From: Balanoglossus misakiensis
Taxonomy: Eukaryota; Hemichordata
Length of the DNA stretch: 64,000 bases
Direction: 5' to 3'
NCBI GenBank assembly: GCA_040954595.2
Contig: CM082579.2
Coordinates: 9,982,001 to 10,046,000, forward strand
Within the stretch, counting starts at the first letter, position 1. The number at the start of each line of letters is the position of its first letter. Position numbers and translations under genes: made by a program. Below, in pieces: positions 49,861-62,409 of the stretch. The notes under the pieces are model-generated. The model saw nothing but the letters and a program-made list of their open reading frames with translations. It was not told where the DNA came from and ran no database searches.

Positions 49861-52819
49861 CTCAGTGTTTCATTCTGTTTCCACACGAAAGACAATTTCA
49901 ACTGCTGGGCATACAGAGTATATACTATAATTACATCAGTCAGTTGCTATGGGCACATCCAGGCGCTTTTATTGGATGTGTCAATGCACGTCACTCAATC
50001 GTAACCTGGGCGGTTGCGTATGATAATTTGTATAATTACATTGCTCATATCATCTGATATTGTGCTTTGGTCTTCTCAGAACGATGACCACAAGTGGGAT
50101 TTTATGTGATTGCATATCAAGAAAAATTGAATAAATCAACGGACTTCAAAGAAACTGGATTGTCATTTTTGCAAAAATGCTTTTTAGCAGCTAAATAAGA
50201 TAAAATTGAAGGACAGTCCTTTGGATGTGGTTTGGCCGAATGGTTCTTTGTCCGCAAATTGGTTTGGTAGGGAATCCCTTACTCTAGAAGTTGGTTTTCA
50301 CAACTATTTTACCAAGTTTACATTCCCGAGATAGGCTGTTCAAATATCTTAATTTTCAGACTTAAAATCCCTTTTAGCATTAATATGAAACTTTGAATAA
50401 GGCAGGCGCGTAATTAACACACATATTTGCGAAGTTGTCATTTAATGAAATGGCTCCATAAAGTATACTGTCATTGGTATACTGTATATACCAATGACAT
50501 ATGCGAAAGTAGGTCAAAGGTCATCCAGAAGTTGGGTTAATTTTTTGGGCCCAGATTGGACAAAAACGAGTCTTAGTGGTTAGCCTGGAATTAAATATGC
50601 ATATGATATGAGCGATAAAGTAAGAGAAGCCGATACAGACATGGTTAATCTGAAAGAATTCTCATGCAAAAGTCGCCGCACATATCATATACATGTTCTT
50701 GTTCATCTCACCACTCCGAACTTTGAAACTTTTTTTGAGAAGTTTTTTTCCAAAGATTTTTATCATTTTTCAAAAACTAACATAGCCACCAAAGGAGTTT
50801 TACAATGAGCCAGAGGCTCATTGTATGACTTCATGTTTAAATTTATAATGCAATTTCTAGTATACCTGATACTCTGTGTTTCTTTTCTACCGAATATACA
50901 TTTTTCAAGGGATCTGAAGTGATATTATCAGATAGTTAAATTGCTTTTATCAATTTTTAACTAAATTGAAATGAATGCAACAATTCCTTAATTTCTATCT
51001 CTGTCACGAAAGTTTTACTTCTTTTGTGTCATTGTATAAATATTTTATTTTCGGGCATTGTTATTGTGTGGCAGGTAAATTGAAAAGGCCATACCTATTG
51101 TCTCAGTTACAGGCTGTTCAGATAATCGGGCAACTACGACTTCTGTGCCTCTAAGCATACATTTTGAAGCGACTGAACAATTTTCTCGGGTTGACTAGGG
51201 CATTATGTTCAATATTCAACACAGATTTGATTCAATGGCCGGCGATAATAATTTCTCCTGAATGTGTGCATAGTCATTGAGTTTGAGCAAAGTCCACTTT
51301 AATGACAGTATTTTTCAACTGTCTGCGATGTCGTCTTAAAACTTTATGCAAGTTGTTCATACGATATTGTACGAACAGTTTCAACCTTAGAGGGCATTTG
51401 GTTCTTGAGAAGAAGATTTGCGAAGAATTTTGTCTTTTTGTAAAAAACAATATGGAAATGTTTAATATCTGCTTGCGTGAAGCAGTGTGTAATATGTTGT
51501 CTAAATTAATAATGCAATTTTCAGTATAGCTGCAGGTATTCTTGTTTGTTATCTCCCGATACGCAGTCTCCTTATTCTTCGGGTCAGAAGGTATAATGAC
51601 ATTGTCGGATAGTTAAATTGCTACTATCAATAACTAACTAACGACAATTAAAAACAGCGGGAACTACGTCATCATTAATTTAAAAATACATTAATGAGAA
51701 GTCTCCTGCCCATCTCGTCCGTTGTATCAGAGCTTAAAGACAAACGACCGTGTTATCGATTCTCTAACAGTTTTATACTGCGACTTGGTTCCACATCTTA
51801 TACATTTCGAAGGAAAACAGAGTTTCGATCGTCACGCTGAGTTGGCTCGAAACCATTTCTGGAATTTGGTGACTCGACTCGGGACGGACTCGCCCAGCTC
51901 CAACCACATCCATGATCGTTAATTGCATCAACTGTAGACTAATTTTAATAACAGTATATATCGAAATTTAATTTTGTGTGTGCGAAATTTGTCAAGTTAT
52001 TTGAAATATTATGTGCTTTAGATTATTCGTATGTGTACATTATGATAAAAGTTTGTTGGCCTCTACATCCACCTTTCCAATGAATCGAACATATCACAAG
52101 TTATATAGGTTGATAAATTTTAAGTTATGATAATAATAATAATTAATAACAGTATATATCGAAATTTAATTTTGTGTGTGCGAAATTTGTCAAGTTATTT
52201 GAAATATTATGTGCTTTAGATTATTCGTATGTGTACATTATGATAAAAGTTTGTTGGCCTCTACATCCACCTTTCCAATGAATCGAACATATCACAAGTT
52301 ATATAGGTTGATAAATTTTAAGTTATGATAATAATAATAATTAATAACAGTATATATCGAAATTTAATTTTGTGTGTGCGAAATTTTTCAAGTTATTTGA
52401 AATATTATGTGCTTATATTGAGACGTAAATTGAAAATAGTAGTTGTACTTAAACCTACTTTACATTAGCAAACCATGAAACACGTTTAACAGAAGTACAA
52501 ATCAAAACCATCTCATAATATAGCTATTCAAATTGTCCGCTGCAACTTTTTAAATTGTATAACTGTAATATGATGAAAACCATCAACGTTGTGAAAGGGT
52601 AAGGTACATTCTTGCTGAAGCTACATTGCTCTACTGTTAATGTTATCGAGCAACCACGATGAGAAAAAGTGATTTTTAAACAATTTACATCACTACACGT
52701 AAATTACAGATGATTAAATTCCTCTTAACGCATAACATAAACATTTTCTACAACCTTTGTCCTTCCTTGTCAACGTGATATCGATGTTCGCTTAGATGCT
52801 GTTGAAACTCGTCCGGTGA
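49861..52819. other. AT-rich region between methyltransferase gene and GPS gene
   Basis: No supported exon. Contains a small hairpin (50469-50499), two weakly similar AT-rich stretches (about 50830-50960 and 51500-51650) and a 197-bp tandem repeat (51947-52414). I looked here on the minus strand for transmembrane or PLAT exons that would continue the GPS gene and found none; short exons could be missed by eye. Confidence 0.5.
51947..52414. repeat. 197-bp tandem repeat, about 2.4 copies
   Basis: Units start at 51947, 52144 and 52342 with taataacagtatatatcgaa and are nearly identical; the third is cut off after about 73 nt. Identity is much higher than in other repeats of the window, so the array is recent. 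Confidence 0.92.
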
Positions 52820-53194
52820 TTACAGGTGATTACACATACACACGGTGGAGTTTACCTTAGATGACGGTGATACCTGGATATAAAATGGCATATGGATATT
52901 TGCATTAATACATGGTTTCAATTAGATTCCTCTTTCCACAAAAATACGTAAGGCCGATATGTAAATATGATAACCCGATGATTGTACGGAATGTATCCAC
53001 TTGTGCTATGTAATTCTTAAAACCCCCAAAATATAATAATAATAATTATACACTGTACATAAACGATACAGCAGGACATACAAGACAGCCATATAACCAT
53101 ACCCGACATCCGTCATTGTTCCACATATCAGAGTTGTCCATCGAATAAACACAAGTTACTTGTTTAGCAGCCATTATGAACGTGACATTTTGCA
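52820..53194 (-). CDS. GPS motif exons with stop codon at the cleavage position
   Basis: Exon 53103-53194 reads VTCVYSMDNSDMWNNDGC then R and ends in phase 0 at GTATGG. Exon 52820-52873 (acceptor CAG at 52876-52874, phase 0) reads VSPSSKVNSTVCMCNHL then TAA. Together they give the four-cysteine GPS pattern C-x(n)-W-x(n)-G-C-x(n)-C-x-C-N-H-L. The Thr or Ser normally following H-L is missing because TAA (52822-52820) follows. A GTAATC donor inside CTG-TAA (exon end 52824) could instead splice to an unseen exon. Confidence 0.75.
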
Positions 53195-56100
53195 CTGGAA
53201 AACAAGGAACTTTAATTAAACATATGGCTATTCTGCAATGATCTGTGTGTATATTAATTTTCGTGGTGCGGAGTATTCTGTTGTACTTTTGCTCGTTGCG
53301 GTCGTGTAAGTACTGCGGCAGAATACACCTTAAATTCTCGTGAAAATAATTTCTGTACGGCACAGATCGCGCGCAGAGGTCATTTGTCATAGAACACGCT
53401 ATCTTAGTGCGCATAATTCATCAATTCTACGTGAGGAAATTATATACAGTTTGAGATTTTTGGGAAGTTTAAAACTTACACTGCGGGATGGCAAAGGTTA
53501 AATAGTAAAGTCCGGTCCTGAAGAAGTAGTGTTCTGGAATGAACATACTGGAATGGTTCCCAGAAAACTGGACATCCACGGAGAACATGTAGCCACGATA
53601 GTTATCAGTGTAGTCGACAATCTCATTGAAGACGTAGGCTGTGGTATTTCCATACATGGTTTCCGAATTTTCGAGTGAAATGACAACTGCATGCAACAAC
53701 ATATATATCTGCAAAGAGAAGTGAAGTACTCATTGGTCCGAGTTTCACATACAGCCAGAACCACAGATTGATAGTACGTTTGTGTATACCAACTAGTAAA
53801 CTTTTTAAATGGAACTATCAGAATACCAAGAAGTGACACCTCATGGGTCGTTCAAGATAGCTCTTTGACTCATATGCTAGATAAATTCAACAGATTTCAA
53901 TTTTTTTTTAATTTTCCTTAAATTGATTAGCTGTCTGCAAATTTTAGTGGAAATGTACTTTTGGCGCCACCACTAAATAAACGCTTATAAGAGACAAAAA
54001 TAAATGCTTGCCATGAAAAGCAAAACGAAGGAAATACAGAAGATTGACAGAAGATTGACAGAAAATTTGTGGGAGAGATTTATGCTGCCAGAGGAGAACC
54101 GTAACATTCCCGGGCGGGGCTTTTTAATAATTTTTAACGTTCACCTACTTTGATATACGTGCTGAAATAGGTGACGTTAACAGCTTCGATATATACACCT
54201 TCAATCGACTCATGAGTATCCGGCGGAGGGGGGTCACTTGCAAACGCAATGATGATGTCCTCTTCTGTGTGAAGAACTGGAAGATTTAATAGCGAAGACC
54301 GAGTACGGATTGATGTGAGATGATTTCTGCAGTCAGCTTTTCAATATATATCATAGTTATCAATGTCTTGAGACAAGACAGTCACACAAATGAGGATACA
54401 CCTCGAATGTAAAGTAAAAAGAAGATTTTAACATTTCTCTTTATAAAAGAATCTCTAAAATGTCAAGCAAACTCCTCCTGACATTACATAGATTTAAAAA
54501 TAGACATACCTTCTATTTCACTGTCCTGACTGTCCGTGAACGACAAACTTAAGACATCGTTAGCAAAGAAACCACTTCTGTCGTCATATTGGAGGCATCT
54601 CCTATTCACACTTGTAACCTGTGCGCATGTTCAGAAGAAAGCCTTTTAAGGCCACTGCTATAATCAGCAGAGCAACCCAACCCGTACCCGTGTCTGTGAC
54701 GTGACACCCAGGCTCTGGATCTTGGGGGCCGTACTTTTGCATTCTCTCGACAAGACAAGCAATGATTTGTAGGTGGACGCTTCAAACGGGTAGTAGACAC
54801 GTATAACTAGTGCCGTGTACGTGTGTTAAAATTACACGTACCTGCATACAGTGATTGCGTATACATGTACGACCGCCCTGCGTTCAATAAGTAAAATTAA
54901 CAGATCTGGAACCTTGTAAGTAAACATTGATATATGTTTGCATGTCTTGCGATAACGACACGCCACACTTTTTGAACTTGTTGTATTAGAAACACAAGAA
55001 CAGTCTTGTAGTTCACACGTAAGAAAAGAGCGAGTCAGACTTTAAAAACTTACTATCATATGAATATGCTCTCCTGGAGTAAAGTTTGAGAATATTTTCT
55101 CTGCTGGTGGAATGACCACGGCATTACCATCTCCCACTTTTATCTCTGAGTTAGTTAAATTCTCAACGGTGTCGACTTCCAAATACAAATCGATGTTTGT
55201 TGTATTCAACACGATTGGACCACTGCCAGGTTCAGAGTTGCGCAATGCAAATTTTGAGATGACGTCGGTTGCACGAAGCAGAGCTGTTACCAGTGACTGG
55301 CTGTCGAAATAACTGTCACTGGATGATGACATCGAGGATGTAGTTGCAGTAATGAGTGAATCAATGAAGTGCACCATTCCTGCAAGTAGTACATGTATAT
55401 CGATTTTTTTTAATGAAATCATGGGCATGAATAATATTCAGCTAATTAGTTGCTATTTATATTAGCAGTTTTTGAAATCATACCCTTTGTTGGAGAAAAT
55501 ATTGTGACAACGCTGGTTATCAAACCCTGGGCCACTTCAAAAGCTTTCAATTGTTGAGACTGCGGGTTGCCGGCAAAAATGGAGAGACAAAATGACATTC
55601 CTTGTCATATACAGATATTTACGGCATCGAATTTGATGAACCCATCTACAGGTCATCGTCGTAAATCCACATGTGCCTTATATAGTACACTTTCGATATC
55701 AAAAAGCCGGCAGAAGAACTAATCAAAGACTTCTGTATTATGACGAAAGTTCCATGTGGTATGTTAACATTGCATTAGGCTACTACAGAGGCCAAGTATT
55801 TCCGTATCTGATTCTGCAGTGGATATGACCTCGTAGAAGAGCAAGTGATTGAAGTATTGCAAACGGTGGATCACACGTTACAATTCATTATGATGGCTTA
55901 AATTATAAGACACCATTTGATTGGAAGCATTCAACTTTACAAATAAAGAATCGCAAATCATTGAACAGCAGCAAGTATCCGAATTTCTGTAGAAGCAAAC
56001 CTTTCTTTCATGCACTGGGACGGGGCCTTAATCGCAAATGGCAAACTGTTGCAATGTTAACTGCAAAGATTAAGACTTTCTAATAAATTCAACGTCACTT

Positions 56101-59100
56101 GCCTTCAGCCATATCTTGCCGTTCTGCTGCAGACACATTTAAGTTGAAAACCCGAAGTCCAGAAATAGTGTCTGAAAAGTTGTTCAAAACCTCTATTATC
56201 TGTAGGAGTATAATAGAGTAAAACATAAATGAACATTCGAAATTATGCTTCCACAGTTGTCGCCTATGCAATTGAAATAGGTCCATGTCGAGCTGTCCAC
56301 TACACTGCGCCGCATTGTTAATTTTTACAACAGGGTAATTATGGGCAGTCGACCTGAACGTCCCTGGAACACATTGTCACATTGGGCCTTATGTACGAAC
56401 AAATAATTTGTAGCGTTGGTTTGTTAGCACTGGCCTGTCCAGTCACACCACGCAAATTCTGTGGCGGATAGTGGATACATGTACGTTGGTCAACGGGAGA
56501 AATGAAAGTTCTGGGATTTACTCAGGCTCGCCGCAGGAGAGACTTGGTCAGAATATAACGGGAGCAACGCTCGTTCTTCTGCTAACGACAGATCTATGGT
56601 ATAGACAAGTATCTACATATTCTAGGTGTCTTTAGTCCACCAGGCAGATTGCTGTGCCTTTATATACCGAAAGGCGTCAGACGTTTGAGTTTAGTGTATG
56701 TCTGAGGTATTTTGGTTTGATCGTGTGTTTTAATGCACGGCAGTTTATTTATAAATCCCGTTAAAATAAAAATGCTTTCAATACTGTCGATATCGAACAA
56801 AATAGTCTGCTTATGTAAGTGGTGGCCAATAATGAACTCAAACTCACACATTAATTAAGTACTCCATCATGTGCACTGCTTCGCCTCGCACATTAACGTC
56901 GTATACTATCATGGTATAATTGGGCGTATATTATCAATTGTGTACTTACATTTAAATGTCTTTCATTGTCAATATAATAAGGTCTTACAACACCTTCATT
57001 GATGTACCGTAGAGTAGTCAACACGTACAATAAATGAAACATAAAAGAATCAAAATAAGAATCTCATTTGGCCCCAACACAATGTGAAACAAACTGTATA
57101 ACAGAAAGGCCTTCAACAGTATAGAGTGAAGAAAAGTTTACATATTTTTCTTCAGGTCTACAATTAAATAAACTTGACTTTGAGAATCAAATGGTTTGTG
57201 CGATGTTTACACTTGAAAAAGTTAGTTTATTCTTGTAAAAATATTAAATGCAATTTACCACGAAATATCGTTTTCTGTACGGAAAGTTTGCTTTGATTAG
57301 AATACATTTCCTACTTAAAATTAAAGATATTGTTTGTCTAGGGGAAAATAAAATCAAAATAAGACAGATTAGTTTTCAAAATTAAAATTTTGTGCGTCAA
57401 GATTACAGTTGCTTCCACTACAATATGTTCGCTTTTGGGGAAATGATATTGTAATTTAAAAAATAAGTTTAAAAGTAAAAAAATTATCCTTGGCCTATGG
57501 GGCCCTTGTACTAACCATAAAGACGAAAAACGGCTGACACTTTACCTTTGACTGTAACAGAAAATGAACAAGAAGCGGAATTTCCGTAAAGATCCTTTGC
57601 TGTGTATGATACAAAAGTAACACCGATGGTAAAGTTGCTTCCTGGTTCATGGCTGCCAGACACAGTCACATTCCTGGAATCGTCGCTTGCATTCAGAAAT
57701 GGCCATGTCACTGGGATTGTAGGATTGTCCAAGTACGTCATTGTTTCAATGTCTGATGGGCATGTGATGACAGGGTTTTCAGTGTCTGCGAAATGTTGAG
57801 AGGAACGAAAGAGGTGATATTGGTTGTTCACGAAATAGTTGTATGTTCAATACCTTCAGTAACGTTGCATGTCCTGTCAAAGCCAAATTTGAAGCCTAAT
57901 CTTACTATGACTTGTTACAAGGCATCGGGGGCTTATCAGTTGTGTCAGTCATGTCTCTCTATCGGCAAACATGTCGAGTAATCCTAATTGAGAGGGCCGT
58001 TTGTTGTGTTTTGTTCACATTGTTCCCGATTTCTCAGTCAATTCTGGGAATTTCCGAACATGTTCCGTAAACCGAATTCAGAGCACAACATACAACTTCA
58101 GCACGTTCGCAATTTCCGGGGGGTGACCCCCCTCTTATATAATAGTAGCTTGTGATGGGAAATACTGCGTGGGACAATAACACAATGTGGCCCTCTTTCT
58201 ATTATTTCCGATTCAGTTGACATGGCATATGCTTGCAAAACAATCACCAACAACTCACCTGCAATGGGACAACATGAAATCGCACTTCCAGGATACATTT
58301 CACAAGCTTCTTTTCCGTGCTCTGTAACAACAAGTGTTCAGAATTGATATGTGGGTCAATTGTAATTTCTTGTGGGATAAAACCCTGCCACGGTGAGCCG
58401 AACAGGAAACCATGGTAGAAACACAGAATAAAAATGCTGACAAATAACCCTGACAGCCATTTTAACTCAACGTCAATGTAAAGTATCCCAGGGGTTGCCA
58501 ATTTCTTGTAAGATATGCGTTCAATTCTTTAACAAATCGAAACATATGATGACTCGACTCAGGGAAAGAATGCTCGTAATTTAACATTTTTTAATGAAAA
58601 CGTGAAAGCAAACAATATGCTACTTTCCGAATAGACAAGTGACACAGACTGCAAGATCTTGCGTGACTCGGCGTATGGTATACACGTAGCTAGTTTCTAT
58701 GGGAGGACATTTTCACTTGACACAGGACACAATCCACATGGACGACCGCTTAAGACGGCAATAAAGTTCAATTTTTTTTAAACTCTGCACCTTATTATAA
58801 TTTCACACACAACTTAACGCGTATTACATGACTAACAACCCATTGCAACGGTATTTAACCAAATCTCGCGAGATCTCGCAAAAACCGGAAAATCATCAAC
58901 GAGGATAGTAGTATAATAACAAAAGCCGGTACTGGAGGACACTGCAAAAGGATGATAAAACAAAATACTAACGGAGGACACCATTGCCATTTATGAGAAA
59001 CAGGGCGCTATTCCACGGTTTATGAGTTCCCGCTGCCACCTCAGCAATGTCATTCCCAGACAGTTTTGTGGTCCACACTTTCAGTCCTGTTAAACTACCT

Positions 59101-59692
59101 GTCACCAGTGCCGAACTTGTATCGAAGTTCCCTCCCCCGACGTTGAGTTGTTCCTGTCCCAAAACTAATCGGCCACCGCCAGGTATAGGTTCGCCCGGGT
59201 TTAAGCCATCGCCATTCTGGTAGAGGACGCTGTTGTCGTAGTATTCCCACGCGCCATTCTCAGATACCCATGTGGCACACACGTGGTGCCAAGTGCCAGT
59301 GTTCACCACTAACGGCGTGCTGATCGATTGGCCTGTGATCACAAGGAGCATGCCGGCCGTGGAGTAGTACATCAGCAGTCCGTCGTGGTGCTGAGGAGAT
59401 GCATAGGACACCAGTGAGACCCGCCCAGACTGTGTGGTTATTAACCAGAGACACACTGTCACGGTATCCTGATTCGGAATATCTTTTGAAATAGTTACAT
59501 TCGTGTCTGCATCGTGAAATTCCAGAATAACGCATGCTGTGGAAAAGAAGAATGCAAAATATTATGCGAAAGTTGAATAACACATGTAACAGGGTACGCA
59601 TGTTCATAGTCGTAGAAAAATGAATGAAAACACGTGTTTATTATTATCATTATTATGAATATAAATGAAAAATAATAATCATAATAATAATA

Positions 59693-59756
<64 letters not shown>

Positions 59757-62116
59757 GTTAAGGGGTTTAAAGAATTATATAAACAATCTATCAATTTAAT
59801 AAGCACGGGTGGATTTCCTGTACAATCATTCGTGATACTTCAGATTCATAAAGACAACATTTTTCAAAGTGGCCTATGTATCTAAAATTGCAGACGACGT
59901 TTCAACGCTTTCGGTTGGAGATTTTCTACCTAATATTCACAAAAAGACCTCGGGTATTGTTAAACACTATTTAAAACCTTGTTACCCGGTGAGTCTGGTG
60001 GCGTGTGTACGACAGATCTGAGGTACAAAACTTCGCTCGAAACCCAACACGAGTTGGAGACCGAGTTTATTTACGTACAACATTGTAGCAATTTTTCGTA
60101 TGTTTGCGCGCGCTCTGGAATCACGCGATGTCAACTGAGTGTGAACGAGCTGTTTGGCGTCGTGTCGTCTGCCCAGTTTTCGTGGCTAAAACGACAGGAA
60201 TAATACCCCAGTTGGCTTTAGAATTGCACATATCGTGAGATTTGAGCGCCATAGAAACTGCAGATATCGTGGAACAGGAAGGTTAGTATTTAAATCATTG
60301 ATTTTAATGGAAGAAATGACCTGAGTTATGCTACGTTTGTGTCGCCTGTCGGTGTCAAACGGACGCAATGTTTACACGGCAGCCAAATAGCATCGGAGAA
60401 ATGAAGAAATTTTATCACGATACTTTGGATTTCGTGTTATTATTTCTCGGGAATTTATTGTTTTCTCAGACGTGGTGACAGAATAGACACACGAGGCATC
60501 TCGCGGTTCCGTTTTCTATGTTGAATTTTATGATTTGACTGCATTTGCGTGTCAGCTGAAGGGTCTTCGCATTCATCAGAAGCTATCGTGCGTCGCCGAG
60601 ATTTGATTCTTCATAAACGAAAATTATTTCATAACCATACCAAATAAAACATTTCCTGAAATTTAGAAGTTTGCAGACTTTTCCGCTAGTTGTCTATGTC
60701 ACGCTGAACTGCCAAATTTAACACAGACTCGCCGTCAATACTCAGTGTACTTCTACGAGTGTGTCCTGTAACTGCCTTCCTTCAATAACCCATGTCATAC
60801 AACAACAAATAGACGGTAAACGTTTATGCAATATCAATGAATTTATGTTTTAAAACTGGTCGACAGTCTGGAAATGCATGAACAATCGATAGATTGGATT
60901 CCTTAACGATACTATTGTATCTTGTAATTTTTTGTAGTTACACTGTGGAAATCGGCAGGCTGCATTGCCAGATTTTCTGCACATGCGCAGTTCCTCTGTC
61001 TTGAAAGAAAAGTCAAATTTCACCAACTTATTATTGTGCATTCGGAAAATAAACCCCAAATGTTTTCTTTGTGAACAAAAATACTGCTAGTGTGATTTTG
61101 TGTTCAAATCCAACCAATTATTATGTAAATTGACTTGTGATACCCTCTCTTAGCACAAAAAGCATAATTTCAGCCCCTAAACGGTTGCCATAGAAACATG
61201 TGATCACTAAACGGATATCATTTTTGTTCTTATTGAGCCAAGATACACCTATGGTGAAATTTTTGTGGAAATCGGACCTATTATTATTAAAATTATTATT
61301 TTTATATAATTCTTTATTTAATTATTTAATTATTATTATTGTCAAAATTAGTGTTATTGTTATTGTAGTAGTTCTTGTTATCTATCATGTGTTTAAATCC
61401 AACATATCTATGGATTCTGTCTTAACACATGATCGATAACATTTAGGCCTAGGCCTAGCTCACATGACAGCAGCGGGTCTTTTGGAAGTTGTTGTCTTAT
61501 AGCCCATTGTATGGGAAGGTTTGGTTTGCCTTAAACTATTTTCGCAAGACGATTAGTCTTGCGAATTACAAAATATGCCTTTTATAAAATAAAGTATGTT
61601 GACAAGAACCTCAAAAGCAAACAGTTCGCCTTTGACTGTTCTATTTGGTCACACTTTTGTAAAACATTGCAAATCAATTATTACTGACTAATAAATTGCG
61701 CAAATATTAACGAAATTTCATTAAGTCAGTTCGTTTATACAATCAATCTGAATATATTACAGTCGCAAAGAGATTTTATGCACGGCATCAGTAGCACAAT
61801 TTTACACATGTGAAGGGTCTGTCCGTATACCCAGCAATTGTGTGTGTCTTTTCCTCATGCGCATAAACGTTTACTTTACATCACTTACCTGAACAGGAAA
61901 CACCGACATCCTGATTGTGCTCACAATCGCTGGCTCTCCACCCATGACGGGGGCAGGAAAGGAGAAACTGTTCAGTTCCACGACACTTCACGCCACCTAG
62001 CCCTATTTTACCAGCTCCTTCTCCAAAATGTGCTCCCCCATAGGCGATTCCAAACCTTCGACTGAAATAAATAAGGCATTCGACGCTTAGAAAACTAAAT
62101 AGTTATTGCAACAATG

Positions 62117-62147
<31 letters not shown>

Positions 62148-62409
62148 TGTATGTATGTATGTATGTATGTATGTACATTGTATGTATGTATGTATGTATG
62201 CATGTATGTATGTGTGTGTTTGTTTGTATGTATTTATGTGTGTGAATGTGTGCGCGTACGTGCCTTCGTGCACGTGTGTGTATGTGTCCGTGCGTCATAT
62301 TTAAAATAACAAACCTTGTAATTACCTATATCCTAGTTGACGACACGCAACAGTTGCAGCAATATCATCAAAGCCATCATCACAGACTGTTTTCCAGACG
62401 CCCCCGTAC
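52820..62409 (-). CDS. SRCR-pentraxin-HYR-GAIN-GPS receptor-ectodomain gene (polycystin-1/REJ-like or adhesion-GPCR-like), 5' incomplete
   Basis: Probable exons: 62326-62409, 61889-62061, 58973-59536, 58259-58321, 57546-57785, (56103-56199), 55484-55559, 55054-55379, 54510-54618, 54149-54276, 53480-53708, 53103-53194, 52820-52873. Phases agree from 62409 to 57546 and from 55559 to the end; the join around 56103-56199 is unresolved and an exon may be missing. Modules: SRCR, pentraxin, HYR, GAIN-like region, GPS. SLSFTDSQDSEIEV and IPEHYFFRTGLYYLTF resemble the pre-GPS region of polycystin-1/REJ proteins more than adhesion GPCRs. GPS-GAIN modules self-cleave at H-L/T in cell-surface receptors. 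The frame ends in TAA just after CMCNHL, and no downstream membrane exons are recognised. The start (signal peptide and first half of SRCR) lies to the right of 62409 and was not found. Confidence 0.72.
53480..56199 (-). CDS. GAIN-like region of the GPS gene
   Basis: Exon 56103-56199 (IIEVLNNFSDTISGLRVFNL) has a good acceptor but only a GC donor and does not phase cleanly with either neighbour. Exon 55484-55559 (SQQLKAFEVAQGLITSVVTI) joins in phase to 55054-55379 (VISKFALRNSEPGSGPIVLN, VVIPPAEKIFSNF), then to 54510-54618, 54149-54276 and 53480-53708 (YVFNEIVDYTDNYRGYMFSV, IPEHYFFRTGLYYLTFAIP). Helix-rich then strand-rich sequence directly before a GPS is what a GAIN domain should look like. 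Several N-x-S/T sequons are present, as expected for an ectodomain. Confidence 0.7.
57546..58321 (-). CDS. Small exon plus HYR domain exon of the GPS gene
   Basis: Exon 58259-58321 (21 residues, EACEMYPGSAISCCPIA) links the pentraxin to exon 57546-57785 (80 residues). The latter is an HYR module: ENPVITCPSDIETMTYLDN, VTVSGSHEPGSNFTIG, TFVSYTAKDLYGNSASCSF. The last pattern (Y-x-A-x-D-x-x-G-N...C-x-F) is the HYR signature, also seen in genes A and B. Both exons are phase 1 to phase 1. Confidence 0.82.
58973..59536 (-). CDS. Pentraxin/LamG-type domain exon of the GPS gene
   Basis: One 188-residue exon, phase 1 to phase 1, joined in phase to the SRCR exon. Visible are CVILEFHDADTNVTIS, VTVCLWLITTQSGRVSLVSY, TGTWHHVCATW, the W-x-x-Y stretch, and GRLVLGQEQLNVGGGNFD followed by SLTGLKVW. 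H-V-C-x-x-W and L-G-Q-E-Q-x-x-x-G-G-x-F are hallmarks of pentraxin folds; the two cysteines could form the conserved disulfide. Pentraxin-containing adhesion receptors and SVEP1 use this module for ligand binding. Confidence 0.85.
59690..59754. repeat. ATT trinucleotide microsatellite
   Basis: About 20 ATT units in the intron upstream of the pentraxin exon, read as a false polyasparagine frame on the minus strand. Confidence 0.95.
61889..62409 (-). CDS. SRCR domain exons of the GPS gene
   Basis: Exon 62326-62409 reads YGGVWKTVCDDGFDDIAATV then ACRQLGY. Exon 61889-62061 reads FGIAYGGAHFGEGAGKIGLG and later SCPRHGWRASDCEHNQDVGV. These are the central and C-terminal parts of a scavenger receptor cysteine-rich domain with the expected W-x-T-V-C-D-D, C-R-Q-L-G and D-C-x-H...D-V-G-V-x-C landmarks. 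The N-terminal strand (V-R-L-x-G-G) should be on an upstream exon ending in phase 2. A TATG microsatellite (62115-62215) fills the intron between the two exons. Confidence 0.85.
62115..62216. repeat. TATG tetranucleotide microsatellite
   Basis: About 24 GTAT units between the two SRCR exons. Confidence 0.95.

Noticed and set aside
50608-50808. Plus-strand 66-residue frame
   Set aside because: Low-complexity Phe/Lys-rich end in AT-rich DNA; weakly repeated at 51302-51529 without conserved coding pattern.
49861-52819. Possible transmembrane exons completing the GPS gene
   Set aside because: No hydrophobic minus-strand segment with flanking splice sites and matching phase could be recognised; short exons cannot be excluded by eye.
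55580-55640. ATG-initiated extension MSFCLSIFAGNPQ in front of the 55559 exon, resembling a signal peptide and suggesting a separate gene start
   Set aside because: The acceptor at 55560 is good and the sequence continues the GAIN-like region; the extension is short and unsupported.
59495-59806. Frame with polyasparagine and polytyrosine
   Set aside because: Translation of an ATT microsatellite upstream of the pentraxin exon.
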